Shown here: piece by piece, positions 9,385 to 17,574 of the stretch
Layout: every line of letters begins with the position of its first letter
Position numbering within the stretch: the stretch's first letter is position 1
NCBI GenBank assembly: GCA_021798985.1
Contig: JAJZBI010000001.1
Span: forward strand, 1-64,000
Direction of reading: 5' to 3'
DNA length: 64,000 nucleotides
Source of the DNA: Actinomycetes bacterium
GTDB lineage: Bacteria; Actinomycetota; Acidimicrobiia; Acidimicrobiales; Bog-793
Notes under the pieces: model-generated
Databases searched by the model: none
What the model was told of the DNA's origin: nothing
Seen by the model: the letters and a program-made list of their open reading frames with translations, nothing else
Program-made: the position numbers and the translations under genes

Positions 9385-10401
9385 GTGGAACAGCTCGACC
9401 CAAGGAAGTCGGCGATTCTCCGACGAGTGGTCCGCGAGCACATCGAGACCGCCCAGCCCGTCGGCTCGGCGCACGTGGTCCAGGACCCCTCCATCGACGT
9501 CTCGCCCGCCACGGTGCGGGCGGACATGTCCGCGCTCGAGCGGGAGGGCTATCTCACCCACCCCCACACGAGCGCCGGCCGGATCCCCACCGAGAAGGGC
9601 TACCGTTACTTCGTCGACCACATCGGCGACCCTGAGGCGCTCGACCCCGCCCGCCAGATGCAGGTCTCGGACTTCTTCGCGCGAGCCCAGGGCGAGCTCG
9701 AGCGCATGCTGCGCGACACCACCCAGCTGCTCGCGCGCCTCACGGACTACGCCGCGGTCGTCGTCGCCCCCTCTCACGCCGGCTTCAGCGTGCGATCTTG
9801 CCTGCTCACCGGCCTGTCGCCGGGCGTGGCGCTCCTCGTGGTCGTGCTGTCGAACGGGGCCGTGGAAAAGCACGTCGTCCACATCGACGAGGACACCGAG
9901 GACGGCCAGATCGACGCGGCGAGCCGCCATCTGCGTTTGCACCTCGAGCACCAGATGATCGGCCAGATCTCCTCCCCGGCCCCAAGCGGCGACCCGGCGA
10001 TCGACCGGATCGTCAATCGCTGCTGCCTGGCCCTGGCGGGCAGCGTCACCCCGCACCAGCGCGTCGGCGACGAGGTCTTCGTGGGGGGCACCGATCGGGT
10101 CGCCGAGCAGCTCGGTGCGGTCGAGAGCGTCCGCGCCGTGCTGTCGATCCTCGAGCAGTCCTTCGTCGTCGTCTCGCTGCTCCAGGGCGTACTCGGCCAG
10201 AGCCAGGGGGTCGCGATCGGCAGCGAGACCGGCCTCGACTCGCTCGCCGAGTGCTCGCTCGTGGTCGCGCCCTACAAGGTGAGCGACGCCGTGGTCGGCA
10301 CGATCGGCCTGCTCGGGCCGACGAGGATGAACTACCCACAGGCGCTCGCGGCGGTCGCGGTGGTTGGCGAGCAGCTGAGCCAACGGCTGGCGGCCCAGTG
10401 A
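9385..10401 (+). CDS. hrcA: Heat-inducible transcription repressor HrcA
   Basis: A 338-residue repressor of chaperone genes that binds CIRCE and is kept active by GroEL. The N-terminal winged helix begins LDPRKSAILRRVVREHIETA and contains the signature VSPATVRADMSALEREGYL followed by HTSAGRIPT. The central GAF-like region and the C-terminal NRCCLALAG and EQLSQRL segments follow. GTG 9385 is preceded by GAGGAG at good distance and starts directly at the conserved domain. A matching CIRCE element lies just upstream. The stop codon overlaps the dnaJ start, so the two proteins are made from one message. Confidence 0.95.
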   Translation: MEQLDPRKSAILRRVVREHIETAQPVGSAHVVQDPSIDVSPATVRADMSALEREGYLTHPHTSAGRIPTEKGYRYFVDHIGDPEALDPARQMQVSDFFARAQGELERMLRDTTQLLARLTDYAAVVVAPSHAGFSVRSCLLTGLSPGVALLVVVLSNGAVEKHVVHIDEDTEDGQIDAASRHLRLHLEHQMIGQISSPAPSGDPAIDRIVNRCCLALAGSVTPHQRVGDEVFVGGTDRVAEQLGAVESVRAVLSILEQSFVVVSLLQGVLGQSQGVAIGSETGLDSLAECSLVVAPYKVSDAVVGTIGLLGPTRMNYPQALAAVAVVGEQLSQRLAAQ

Positions 10402-11522
10402 GCCCGGCACGCAGCTACTACGAGATCCTCGGCGTCCGTCCCGACGCCGATGAGCAGGAGCTCAAGCGCGCCTACCGCAAGCTCGCCCGAGAGCTGCACC
10501 CGGACGCGAACGGCGGCGATCCCGAGGCCGAGGCGCGATTTAAGGAGGTCACCGTCGCCTACGAGACGCTGCGCGACCCCGAACGGCGGCGCCGCTACGA
10601 CCTGTTCGGCGCCGACGGGCCGCGGGCGGGCGCCGGGCCGAGCGATCCCTTCGGCGGCGGCCTCGGCGACATCTTCGAGGCCTTCTTCGGCGGCGGCGGC
10701 GGGTTCGGCCCGCCGCGGCGCAGCGGCCCCCGGCGCGGCGACGACATCGAGGTCGTCGTCGAGCTGCGCTTTGAGGAGGCGGTCTTTGGCGCCGAGCGCC
10801 CCGTCACCTTGCGCGGCCCGGTCGCCTGTGGCACCTGCTCGGGTAGCGGTGCCGCTCCGGGCACCCACCCCACCACCTGCGCGCAGTGCTCGGGCACCGG
10901 CCAGGTGCGCCGCGTCCGCCAGTCGATCCTCGGCCAGGTCGTCACCACGACCGACTGCCCGCGCTGCCAGGGCCTCGGCGAGGTCATCGAGCAGCCCTGC
11001 CCGAGCTGCCACGGCGACGGCCGCCTGCTCGATGAGCGCACCGTCGAGGTCGAGGTCCCCCCGGGCGTGGACGACGGCACGACGCTGCGCGTCACCGGCG
11101 CCGGCGGCGCCCCCGCCCGCGGCGGGGTGAACGGCGACCTCTACGTGCATCTGCGCGTCGCCCGCCACGAGCGCTTCGAGCGCTCGGGCTCCGACCTCGT
11201 CACCGTGCTCCACCTGTCGATGGCCCAGGCAGCGCTCGGCGCCGAGTGCACGATCGAGACCCTGGACGGCGCCGCCGAGACGATCGCCGTCCCCCCGGGC
11301 ACCCAGAGCGGCAAGGTGGTCCGCCTGCGCGGCAAGGGGGTCCCCTTCGTGCGCGGCCGCGGGCGCGGCGACCTGCACGTGCAGCTGGTCGTCGACACGC
11401 CCACCGAGCTCACCAAGGAGCAAGAGCAGCTGCTACGCCAGCTCGCGGCGCTGCGGAGCGAGGAGGTGGCAGCGCCCAACGACGGCGGCTTCCTCTCGCG
11501 GCTGCGCTCCAGTCTCGGCTGA
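10398..11522 (+). CDS. dnaJ: Chaperone DnaJ (Hsp40, type I)
   Basis: A 374-residue type I J-protein that delivers unfolded clients to DnaK and stimulates its ATPase. Order of domains: J domain (SYYEILGVRPDADEQELKRA, with the catalytic HPD in ELHPDAN), a glycine/phenylalanine-rich linker (GGGGGFGPPRR), four zinc-binding CxxCxGxG repeats (CGTCSGSG, CAQCSGTG, CPRCQGLG, CPSCHGDG) and the two beta-barrel client-binding domains. The GTG start overlaps the hrcA stop. dnaK and grpE are not in the window, so this is probably the second DnaJ that many actinobacteria pair with hrcA. CIRCE control is expected through the shared transcript. Confidence 0.96.
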   Translation: MSPARSYYEILGVRPDADEQELKRAYRKLARELHPDANGGDPEAEARFKEVTVAYETLRDPERRRRYDLFGADGPRAGAGPSDPFGGGLGDIFEAFFGGGGGFGPPRRSGPRRGDDIEVVVELRFEEAVFGAERPVTLRGPVACGTCSGSGAAPGTHPTTCAQCSGTGQVRRVRQSILGQVVTTTDCPRCQGLGEVIEQPCPSCHGDGRLLDERTVEVEVPPGVDDGTTLRVTGAGGAPARGGVNGDLYVHLRVARHERFERSGSDLVTVLHLSMAQAALGAECTIETLDGAAETIAVPPGTQSGKVVRLRGKGVPFVRGRGRGDLHVQLVVDTPTELTKEQEQLLRQLAALRSEEVAAPNDGGFLSRLRSSLG

Positions 11523-11526
11523 GGCC

Positions 11527-12246
11527 GTGGTCGACGATCGTCTGCGGCGCGCTGCGGCGCTCGTCTTCGTCGAGGACCTCGCCACCCCGCGCTGCTCGTC
11601 CGAAGACGAGCACCATCTGCGCCACGCCCTCCGGCTGAGAGACGGCGAGATCGTCGCCACGAGCGACGGCCACGGCGCCTGGCGCCTGTGCCGCGTGGTC
11701 GTTCCGGACCGCGCGGATCGCCACCGGAGCGACGGGGCGCTCGCGCTCGAGCCCGCCTCGGCGGTGATCACCGATCCGCCGCCACCCGAGCGCGCCGCGG
11801 TCGGCTTCTGTCTGCAAAAGGGCGATCGTGCCGACTGGACGGTGCAAAAGCTCACCGAGCTCGGGGTAGACGAGATCATCCCGCTGCTGAGCGAGCGCAC
11901 CGTCGTCCGCCTCGACGACGACGACCGGCGCCGCCGCGGCGACCGGCTGCGGCGCATCGCCCGGGAGGCTGCCGGCCAGTCGCGCCGGACCAGGCTGCCC
12001 CTCGTCGGCGATCCCGTGCCGCTCGCCACGGCCCTCGTCGAGCTCGCCGCCCGCTACCCCGTGGCGCTCGCCGAGCCTGGAGGCGGCGCACTCGACGGCG
12101 CCCGGGCGGTCCTCGTCGGCCCCGAAGGCGGGTGGTCGGCCGCCGAGCTGGCGAGCGCGCCGCGCCAGGTCGACCTCGGTCGCCAGGTCCTACGCGCCGA
12201 GACCGCCGCGATCGTCGCTGGCGTCCTGCTCACGAGCGTGGCCTAG
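11527..12246 (+). CDS. rsmE: 16S rRNA m3U1498 methyltransferase
   Basis: A 239-residue SPOUT methyltransferase that methylates N3 of U1498 of 16S rRNA. The N-terminal PUA-like part includes HHLRHALRLRDGE. The knotted catalytic part includes VQKLTELGVDEIIPLLSERT, LVGPEGGWSAAEL and the final LRAETAAIVA, which bind S-adenosylmethionine. It begins with GTG four bases after dnaJ ends, the common dnaJ-rsmE order of Gram-positive genomes, so it probably belongs to the hrcA operon. Confidence 0.93.
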   Translation: MVDDRLRRAAALVFVEDLATPRCSSEDEHHLRHALRLRDGEIVATSDGHGAWRLCRVVVPDRADRHRSDGALALEPASAVITDPPPPERAAVGFCLQKGDRADWTVQKLTELGVDEIIPLLSERTVVRLDDDDRRRRGDRLRRIAREAAGQSRRTRLPLVGDPVPLATALVELAARYPVALAEPGGGALDGARAVLVGPEGGWSAAELASAPRQVDLGRQVLRAETAAIVAGVLLTSVA

Positions 12247-12307
12247 GGTCCGAGAACGGGGAAGCGAGTAGCCTGTGGGCCGCCAACTCGAAGGGGGAGT
12301 CGACGAG

Positions 12308-12841
12308 ATGCCCGAGGAAGCTCCCGTGGTCTCGCCGGAGCAGCGCTCGACGTACGCCGCGGTCGTCGGCGCGCGGTTGCGCGCGGTCCGGCGCCAGAAG
12401 CGGATGTCCCTCCAGGCGGTCGAGGCTGCCTCGGGTCAGGAGTTCAAGGCCTCGGTCCTCGGCGCCTACGAGCGTGGCGAGCGGGCCATCTCGGTCCCCC
12501 GCCTGCAGCGCCTCGCCCGCCTCTACGACGTCCCCGTCGACCAGCTGCTGCCCGAGGACATGGCGGCGCAGGCCAACGGCCACCTCGCCGATGCCGGGGC
12601 GCGCGGTGCGCGCTCGGGGGCCATCCGCATCAACCTCACGGCGCTGCGCGAGGCGCCGGGCGAGCAGGCCGCCGCGCTGCGGCGCTTCTTGGCGGCGATC
12701 CAGGTCGAGCGCCAGGACTTCAACGGCGAGGTCCTCACGATCCGCGCCGACGACCTGCGGGTCATCGGCGCGACGTTCGGCCTGGGCACCGAGGAGATGC
12801 TCACCAGCCTCGACGACCTGGGCGTCGTCCAGCACCCCTAG
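12308..12841 (+). CDS. bldD: BldD-like c-di-GMP-responsive transcription regulator
   Basis: A 177-residue homologue of BldD, the Streptomyces master repressor of development. The N-terminal XRE-type helix-turn-helix covers about residues 20-83 (GARLRAVRRQKRMSLQAVEA, YERGERAISVPRLQRLA). After a linker, the C-terminal domain (about 105-177) keeps the c-di-GMP-binding signature RxD-x8-RxxD as R135-Q-D137 and R146-A-D-D149. In BldD a tetramer of the dinucleotide glues two C-terminal domains so that the dimer binds DNA; retention of both half-motifs suggests the same switch here. The ATG at 12308 follows AAGGGGGAG. It is separated from rsmE by 61 bases and abuts hemW. Function outside sporulating genera is inference. 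Confidence 0.85.
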   Translation: MPEEAPVVSPEQRSTYAAVVGARLRAVRRQKRMSLQAVEAASGQEFKASVLGAYERGERAISVPRLQRLARLYDVPVDQLLPEDMAAQANGHLADAGARGARSGAIRINLTALREAPGEQAAALRRFLAAIQVERQDFNGEVLTIRADDLRVIGATFGLGTEEMLTSLDDLGVVQHP

Positions 12842-13990
12842 GTGGACGCGACGCCCGGGCCGGGCGTGTACGTCCACGTCCCCTTCTGTGCCACGCGTTG
12901 CGACTACTGCGCGTTCGCGACCTGGACTGACAAGGTGCACCTCGTCGACGCGTACGTCGCAGCGGTGCTCGAGGAGATCGCCGCGGCGGCCGAGCAGGAG
13001 GACCTCGGCCCGGCCGCCACCGTCTATGTCGGCGGCGGCACGCCCTCGCTACTCCCGCCGAGCGCGCTCTGCACGATCATCGAGGCGATCGAGCGCCAGG
13101 ACGGCGCCGAGGTCACCGTCGAGTGCAACCCGGAGTCCACGACCAACGAGCTGATGGCGGCGCTCGCCGACTGCGGCGTGGGTCGCATCTCGCTCGGCGT
13201 GCAATCCACCTCCCCCCGGGTGCTCGCCTCCCTCGGCCGGAGCCAGCACCCCGGATCGCTCCGCCGCGCCGTGTCGGCGATCGCCGACGCGGGGATCGGC
13301 CGCTACAACGTCGATCTCATCTACGGCGCCGCCGACGAGCACGACGCCGACTTCGCCGCCAGCCTCCGCGACGTCTTCGCCCTCGACCCCGCCCCGAGCC
13401 ACCTCAGCGCCTACGCGCTCACGATCGAGGCGGGCACGCCGCTCGCGAGAGACCCCCACCGGCACCCCGACGACGACGCCCAGGCGCGTCGCTACATCCT
13501 CGCCGACGAGGCCGCCGAGGCCGCGGGCTTGTCGTGGTACGAGATCTCCAACTGGGCCGTGCCCGGTCACGAGAGCCGCCACAACCTGGACTGCTGGCGC
13601 CAGGGCGACTACCGGGGCTTTGGCTGCGCGGCGCACTCGCACCGCGGCGGCCGGCGCTTTTGGAACACCGTCTCTTTCGAGCGCTACCTCGCCGCGATTC
13701 GCGAGGGCAAGACGGCGGTCGCCGGCGAGGAGCGCCTCGACGCGTCGCGTTACGCCGAGGAGGCCCTCGAGCTCTCGCTGCGGACGCGCTGGGGCGTGCC
13801 CGAGGGGGCAGTATCGCCGGACGACCGTCGCCTGCTCGTCGAGGAGGCCCGACTGCTCGAGCCCCGCGACGATCGCCTCGTGCTCACCCGCAAGGGGCGC
13901 ATTCTCGCCAATGAGGTCGCGGTGCGCCTGCGCGTGCCGGAGCCCGAGCACCTGAGCGCGCCAAAGGTGCCGAGTGTGACCAACAGGTGA
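12842..13990 (+). CDS. hemW: Radical SAM haem chaperone HemW
   Basis: A 382-residue radical SAM protein related to oxygen-independent coproporphyrinogen oxidase HemN. The iron-sulfur signature is CATRCDYC (C16, C20, C23), following VYVHVPF. Family blocks VYVGGGTPSLL, EVTVECNPES, RISLGVQS and YNVDLIYG are all present. HemW proteins bind haem and help insert it into target proteins rather than decarboxylating coproporphyrinogen. The C-terminal HemN-like domain is shortened, as in HemW. GTG 12842 directly follows the stop of the BldD homologue with no gap, implying translational coupling. Confidence 0.9.
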   Translation: MDATPGPGVYVHVPFCATRCDYCAFATWTDKVHLVDAYVAAVLEEIAAAAEQEDLGPAATVYVGGGTPSLLPPSALCTIIEAIERQDGAEVTVECNPESTTNELMAALADCGVGRISLGVQSTSPRVLASLGRSQHPGSLRRAVSAIADAGIGRYNVDLIYGAADEHDADFAASLRDVFALDPAPSHLSAYALTIEAGTPLARDPHRHPDDDAQARRYILADEAAEAAGLSWYEISNWAVPGHESRHNLDCWRQGDYRGFGCAAHSHRGGRRFWNTVSFERYLAAIREGKTAVAGEERLDASRYAEEALELSLRTRWGVPEGAVSPDDRRLLVEEARLLEPRDDRLVLTRKGRILANEVAVRLRVPEPEHLSAPKVPSVTNR

Positions 13991-14050
13991 CGGGGTGCGC
14001 CGAAAGGGCGCCAACTGACTACCACGGCGCATCGGGGGTACGAGAAGTGC

Positions 14051-14284
14051 ATGGAAGCAACGCCCCAGTGGATCAGCTCCAACGAGGCCGCTCGCTACCT
14101 CGGCGTCAACTTGAGGACGCTGTATCGCCTGATCGACGAGGGAGCGATCCCCGCCTACCGCTTCGGTCGGGTGATCCGCTTGCAGGCGCGCGACCTCGAG
14201 GGCTTCATCGAGCAGTCGAGGATCGTCCCGAGCGCCGCGCCCGCCGAGGCAGCCGGGCCGCCGCGCCTGCACGCCGCCAGCTGA
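14051..14284 (+). CDS. Small excisionase/MerR-type DNA-binding protein
   Basis: A 77-residue protein made almost entirely of one excisionase-family winged helix: WISSNEAARYLGVNLRTLYR is the helix-turn-helix and DEGAIPAYRFGRVIRLQARD the wing, followed by a short alanine-rich tail. Despite the family name, chromosomal copies such as this usually act as architectural or transcriptional regulators; BldC is a well-studied relative in Streptomyces. No integrase or recombination site adjoins it, so a phage role is unlikely. Its targets are unknown. Confidence 0.75.
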   Translation: MEATPQWISSNEAARYLGVNLRTLYRLIDEGAIPAYRFGRVIRLQARDLEGFIEQSRIVPSAAPAEAAGPPRLHAAS

Positions 14285-14312
14285 GCGGCCCGCCCGTCCG
14301 GCGGACGGCGCG

Positions 14313-14657
14313 GTGAGCGCGTGCCTGTTCTGTGAGATCGTGGCGCGCCGGGCGCCGGCGCAGATCTGCGCCGAGGACGACGAGACACTCGCCTTCGCCG
14401 ACCTCGCCCCGCAGGCGCCCGTGCACGTGCTCGTCGTCCCCAAGCGTCACATCGAGCACTTCGGGACGCTCCAGCCACAAGACGGCGAGCTGCTCGGCCG
14501 CCTCGCCCAGACCGTCCAGCTGGTCGCCGGCCAGGCGGGCCTGGCGCCACGCGGCTACCGGGTCGTCTGCAACGTCGGGAGCGATGCGGGCAACAGCGTC
14601 CCGCACCTGCACCTGCACGTGCTCGGTGGCCGGCGGCTCGCCTGGCCGCCCGGCTAG
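14313..14657 (+). CDS. HIT-family nucleotide-binding hydrolase
   Basis: A 114-residue histidine-triad protein. It opens with CLFCEIVARRAPAQ, contains VHVLVVPKRHIEHF and ends with the triad SVPHLHLHVLGG, whose central histidine attacks the alpha-phosphate of nucleoside phosphoramidates and similar substrates. The two N-terminal cysteines plus a later histidine could bind zinc, as in HINT-type members. Length fits HinT (about 115). It precedes phoH by 49 bases, an arrangement that recurs in actinobacteria; the physiological substrate is not known. Confidence 0.9.
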   Translation: MSACLFCEIVARRAPAQICAEDDETLAFADLAPQAPVHVLVVPKRHIEHFGTLQPQDGELLGRLAQTVQLVAGQAGLAPRGYRVVCNVGSDAGNSVPHLHLHVLGGRRLAWPPG

Positions 14658-14706
14658 CCGAGCGCGCGCCGATGGGCCGCGGTGCTGGTAGCGTCACGAG
14701 GTCACC

Positions 14707-15675
14707 GTGACCGCCAACCACCTCGACTTCCACGTGCCGGGCAACGACTTGATGATCGGCTTGCTCGGGCAGCGGGACGAGCTGCTCCGCCTCATCGAGC
14801 GCGAGTTCTCCGACACGGCGATCCACGTCCGCGGCAACGCGATCACCATCGACGGTCCGAGCGCCGGCGAGGTGCGCCAGGTCTTCGCCGAGCTCGTCGT
14901 CTTGCTGGAGGCCGGTGAGAGCCTCGACGAGGCCGGGCTGCGGCGGGCGATCGAGATGGTGCGGGCGCACGAGCGCCCCTCCGAGGTCCTCACCGCCGAG
15001 GTCCTGCGGGGCGCGCGGGGCAAGGCGGTCCGCCCGAAGACGCCCGGCCAGAAGCGCTACGCGGAGGCGATCGCCAAGAACACCGTCACCTTCGGCATCG
15101 GGCCGGCGGGCACGGGCAAGTCCTACCTCGCGGTGGCGCTCGCGGTGCAGGCCCTGCAGGCCAAAGAGGTGAGCCGGATCCTGCTCACCCGCCCGGCCGT
15201 GGAGGCGGGCGAGCGCCTCGGCTTCCTCCCGGGGGACCTGATGGCCAAGGTCGACCCCTATCTCCGGCCGCTCTATGACGCCCTGTACGACATGCTCGAG
15301 CCCGAAGGCACCCAGCGGCTCCTCGAGCGGGGCACCATCGAGGTCGCGCCCCTGGCCTTCATGCGCGGCCGGACGCTCAACTCGAGCTTCGTCATCCTCG
15401 ACGAGGCGCAGAACACGACGCCGGAGCAGATGAAGATGTTCCTCACGCGCATCGGCTTTGGCTCCAAGGCGGTGATCACCGGCGACGTCACCCAGATCGA
15501 CGTGCCAGGCGGCCGTTCGGGGCTCGTCGGCCTCGAGTCGATCCTGTCGGGCATCGAGGGCCTGGCCTTCGTTCGCCTGCAGCGCGCCGACGTCGTCCGC
15601 AACCGCATCGTGCGCGACATCGTCTCGGCCTATGAGGTGCACGAAGCGAGCGCCTTCAGCGATCGCGAGGGCTGA
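14707..15675 (+). CDS. PhoH-like ATPase (YbeZ)
   Basis: A 322-residue P-loop ATPase of the PhoH/YbeZ family, thought to act with YbeY in rRNA maturation. An N-terminal KH-like region (FSDTAIHVRGNAITIDG) precedes the ATPase core with Walker A GPAGTGKSY near residue 133, the TRPAVEAGERLGFLPGD block, Walker B SSFVILDEAQNTTPEQMKMF and ITGDVTQIDVP. The GTG start follows the HIT gene. The ybeY gene starts one base after its stop codon, strongly suggesting coupled expression. Confidence 0.93.
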   Translation: MTANHLDFHVPGNDLMIGLLGQRDELLRLIEREFSDTAIHVRGNAITIDGPSAGEVRQVFAELVVLLEAGESLDEAGLRRAIEMVRAHERPSEVLTAEVLRGARGKAVRPKTPGQKRYAEAIAKNTVTFGIGPAGTGKSYLAVALAVQALQAKEVSRILLTRPAVEAGERLGFLPGDLMAKVDPYLRPLYDALYDMLEPEGTQRLLERGTIEVAPLAFMRGRTLNSSFVILDEAQNTTPEQMKMFLTRIGFGSKAVITGDVTQIDVPGGRSGLVGLESILSGIEGLAFVRLQRADVVRNRIVRDIVSAYEVHEASAFSDREG

Positions 15676-15676
15676 G

Positions 15677-16207
15677 ATGGCGGCCCGGGTCTTCGTCGCC
15701 AACGAGCAGTCGCAGCGGCCGGTCGACTGCGCCACCTGGGCGCGCCTCGCCGAGCAGGCGCTCGCCGCCGAAGGCGTCGAGGAGGGCGAGCTCAGCGTGC
15801 TCTTCGTCGACCGCGAGACCATCACCTCCCTCAACGAGCGCTTCCTCGGCCACGACGGGCCGACCGACGTCCTCTCCTTCCCGATCGACGAGGTCAACAG
15901 CGGCCCCGCCGCGCCCGAGCCGAGCGCGCCGGGCAGCCACCGCAGCCGCGACGCGGACGACGAGGATGGCGGTGATGCCCCGGTGCTCCTCGGCGACGTG
16001 GTGATCTGCCCCGACGTCGCGTTCGCCAATGCCCCCGAGCACGCCGGCACCTACGAGGACGAGCTCGCCCTTCTCCTCGTGCACGGCATCTTGCACGTGT
16101 TGGGGCGCGATCATGAGATCGAGGAGGAGGCAGAAGCGATGGAGGCCCGCGAGCGAGAGCTGCTGTCGGCCTTCCACCGACCTGGGCAAGCGCCCCTCGC
16201 CCCGTGA
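15677..16207 (+). CDS. ybeY: Endoribonuclease YbeY
   Basis: A 176-residue zinc-dependent endoribonuclease involved in 16S rRNA 3'-end maturation and ribosome quality control. The metal-binding signature HGILHVLGRDH is complete, and LNERFLGHDGPTDVLSFPID is the conserved core strand. Residues about 75-97 form an acidic, serine-rich insertion (PAAPEPSAPGSHRSRDADDE) that lengthens the protein beyond the usual 150-160 residues. ATG 15677 follows the phoH stop directly, and TGATG overlap connects it to the corC-like gene. Confidence 0.94.
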   Translation: MAARVFVANEQSQRPVDCATWARLAEQALAAEGVEEGELSVLFVDRETITSLNERFLGHDGPTDVLSFPIDEVNSGPAAPEPSAPGSHRSRDADDEDGGDAPVLLGDVVICPDVAFANAPEHAGTYEDELALLLVHGILHVLGRDHEIEEEAEAMEARERELLSAFHRPGQAPLAP

Positions 16208-17574
16208 TGCTCGCCGCCAGCCTCGGCGCCGCCGACGCCGGGCTGCTCATCGCCGTCGTCGTCCTGCTCGGCCTCTCGGCGATCCTGGCGCTCGCCGAGA
16301 CGAGCCTCGTGCGCACGACGCGGGGCCGGGCCCGGGCGCTCGAGGAATCGCACCGCCACGGCGCGCGCAGCCTCGCCCGCCTCGTCGAGGACCCCGAGCG
16401 CTTCCTCGCCCCCGTGCTGCTGCTCGTCCTCGTCTGCCAGCTCGTCGCCGCCACCCTGGTCGGCGTCGTGGCCTCGCGCCTGTTCGGCGCGGCGGGGGTG
16501 GCGATCGCCACGGCGTTCGAGATCGTCGTCATCTTCGTAGTCGGCGAGGCGGTCCCCAAGCAGTGGGCGGTGCGCCACCCTGACCGGGCGGCGCTGTTCA
16601 CCGCGCCGCTCGTCACCGCGCTCACCCGCTTCCCCCCGATCCGGGCCGTCTCGGCGCTGCTGATCGCGCTGGCGCGCCGGCTCACGCCCGGCGGCGCCGG
16701 CACCTCCAACGAGCCCGACGTGAGCGAGTCCGAGCTGCTCGCCTTGGCCTCGGTCGCCGTCGACGAGGAGGTCATCGAGCGCGAGGAGCGCCAGCTCATC
16801 TCGCAGGTCTTCGACTTCGGCGACACGATCGTGCGCGAGGTGATGCGCCCGCGCCCTGACGTGGTGGCGGTGGAGTCCTCGCTCCCCGCCGGCGCGGCGC
16901 TCGAGCGCGCCATGGCTGCCGGGCTCTCGCGCCTGCCCGTGTACGCCGGCAACGTCGACAACGTGCTCGGCATCGCCTACACCCGCGACCTCATGCGGGC
17001 GATCCGCGACGGCCACGAGCTCGTCGCCGTCGGCGAGCTGGCGCGGCCGGCCCACTATGTGCCCGAGACCAAGCGCGTCGCCCCCCTGCTGCGCGAGATG
17101 CAGCAGGGCAAGTTCCATCTCGCCGTCGTCGTCGACGAGTACGGCGGGACCGCCGGCCTCGTCACGCTGGAGGATCTGATCGAAGAGCTCGTGGGCGAGA
17201 TCGCCGACGAGTACGACGTCGAGGAGCCCTTGATCGAGTCCCTCGGCGACGGCGCCTACCGGGTCTCGGCCAAGATGCCCGTCGATGAGGTGAACGAGCT
17301 GATCGCCGCCGACTTGCCGGTCGGGGACTGGGACACGATCGGCGGCTTGGTGCTGCATCTGCGCGGCCAGGTGCCACAAGAGGGGGAGGCGGTCCACTGG
17401 GACGGCTTCGAGCTCGTCGCCGAGCGCGTGCAGCGCCGCCGGATCGGCGCCGTGCGCATCACGCGCACCGCCGAGGAGGACGACGAGGGCGCAAGCCCCG
17501 AGGCCGCCAGTCGGCACGAGGACGAGCCGAGCTCGCCGGGTGCGGCGGTCTCGCCGGTGCGAGAGCTGCAGTGA
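16207..17574 (+). CDS. CorC/HlyC-type membrane protein with CBS domains
   Basis: A 455-residue protein of the CNNM/CorC family, linked to magnesium or other divalent cation export. The DUF21 (CNNM) membrane domain covers about residues 1-190 with four hydrophobic segments, including LLIAVVVLLGLSAILALAET and FEIVVIFVVGEAVPKQWAVR. Two CBS domains follow (VMRPRPDVVAVE; DEYGGTAGLVTLEDLIEELV), which in relatives bind ATP, then a CorC_HlyC C-terminal domain (YRVSAKMPVDEVNELI). ATG 16207 overlaps the ybeY stop and its own stop overlaps era. The phoH-ybeY-corC-era order is a widely conserved cluster. Confidence 0.9.
   Translation: MLAASLGAADAGLLIAVVVLLGLSAILALAETSLVRTTRGRARALEESHRHGARSLARLVEDPERFLAPVLLLVLVCQLVAATLVGVVASRLFGAAGVAIATAFEIVVIFVVGEAVPKQWAVRHPDRAALFTAPLVTALTRFPPIRAVSALLIALARRLTPGGAGTSNEPDVSESELLALASVAVDEEVIEREERQLISQVFDFGDTIVREVMRPRPDVVAVESSLPAGAALERAMAAGLSRLPVYAGNVDNVLGIAYTRDLMRAIRDGHELVAVGELARPAHYVPETKRVAPLLREMQQGKFHLAVVVDEYGGTAGLVTLEDLIEELVGEIADEYDVEEPLIESLGDGAYRVSAKMPVDEVNELIAADLPVGDWDTIGGLVLHLRGQVPQEGEAVHWDGFELVAERVQRRRIGAVRITRTAEEDDEGASPEAASRHEDEPSSPGAAVSPVRELQ

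Noticed and set aside
14051-14284. Phage excisionase indicating a prophage
   Set aside because: No integrase, attachment repeat or phage gene adjoins it; chromosomal regulators use the same fold.
14155-16050. A 631-codon minus-strand frame over the HIT, phoH and ybeY genes
   Set aside because: Shadow of three well-supported plus-strand genes, crossing their boundaries.
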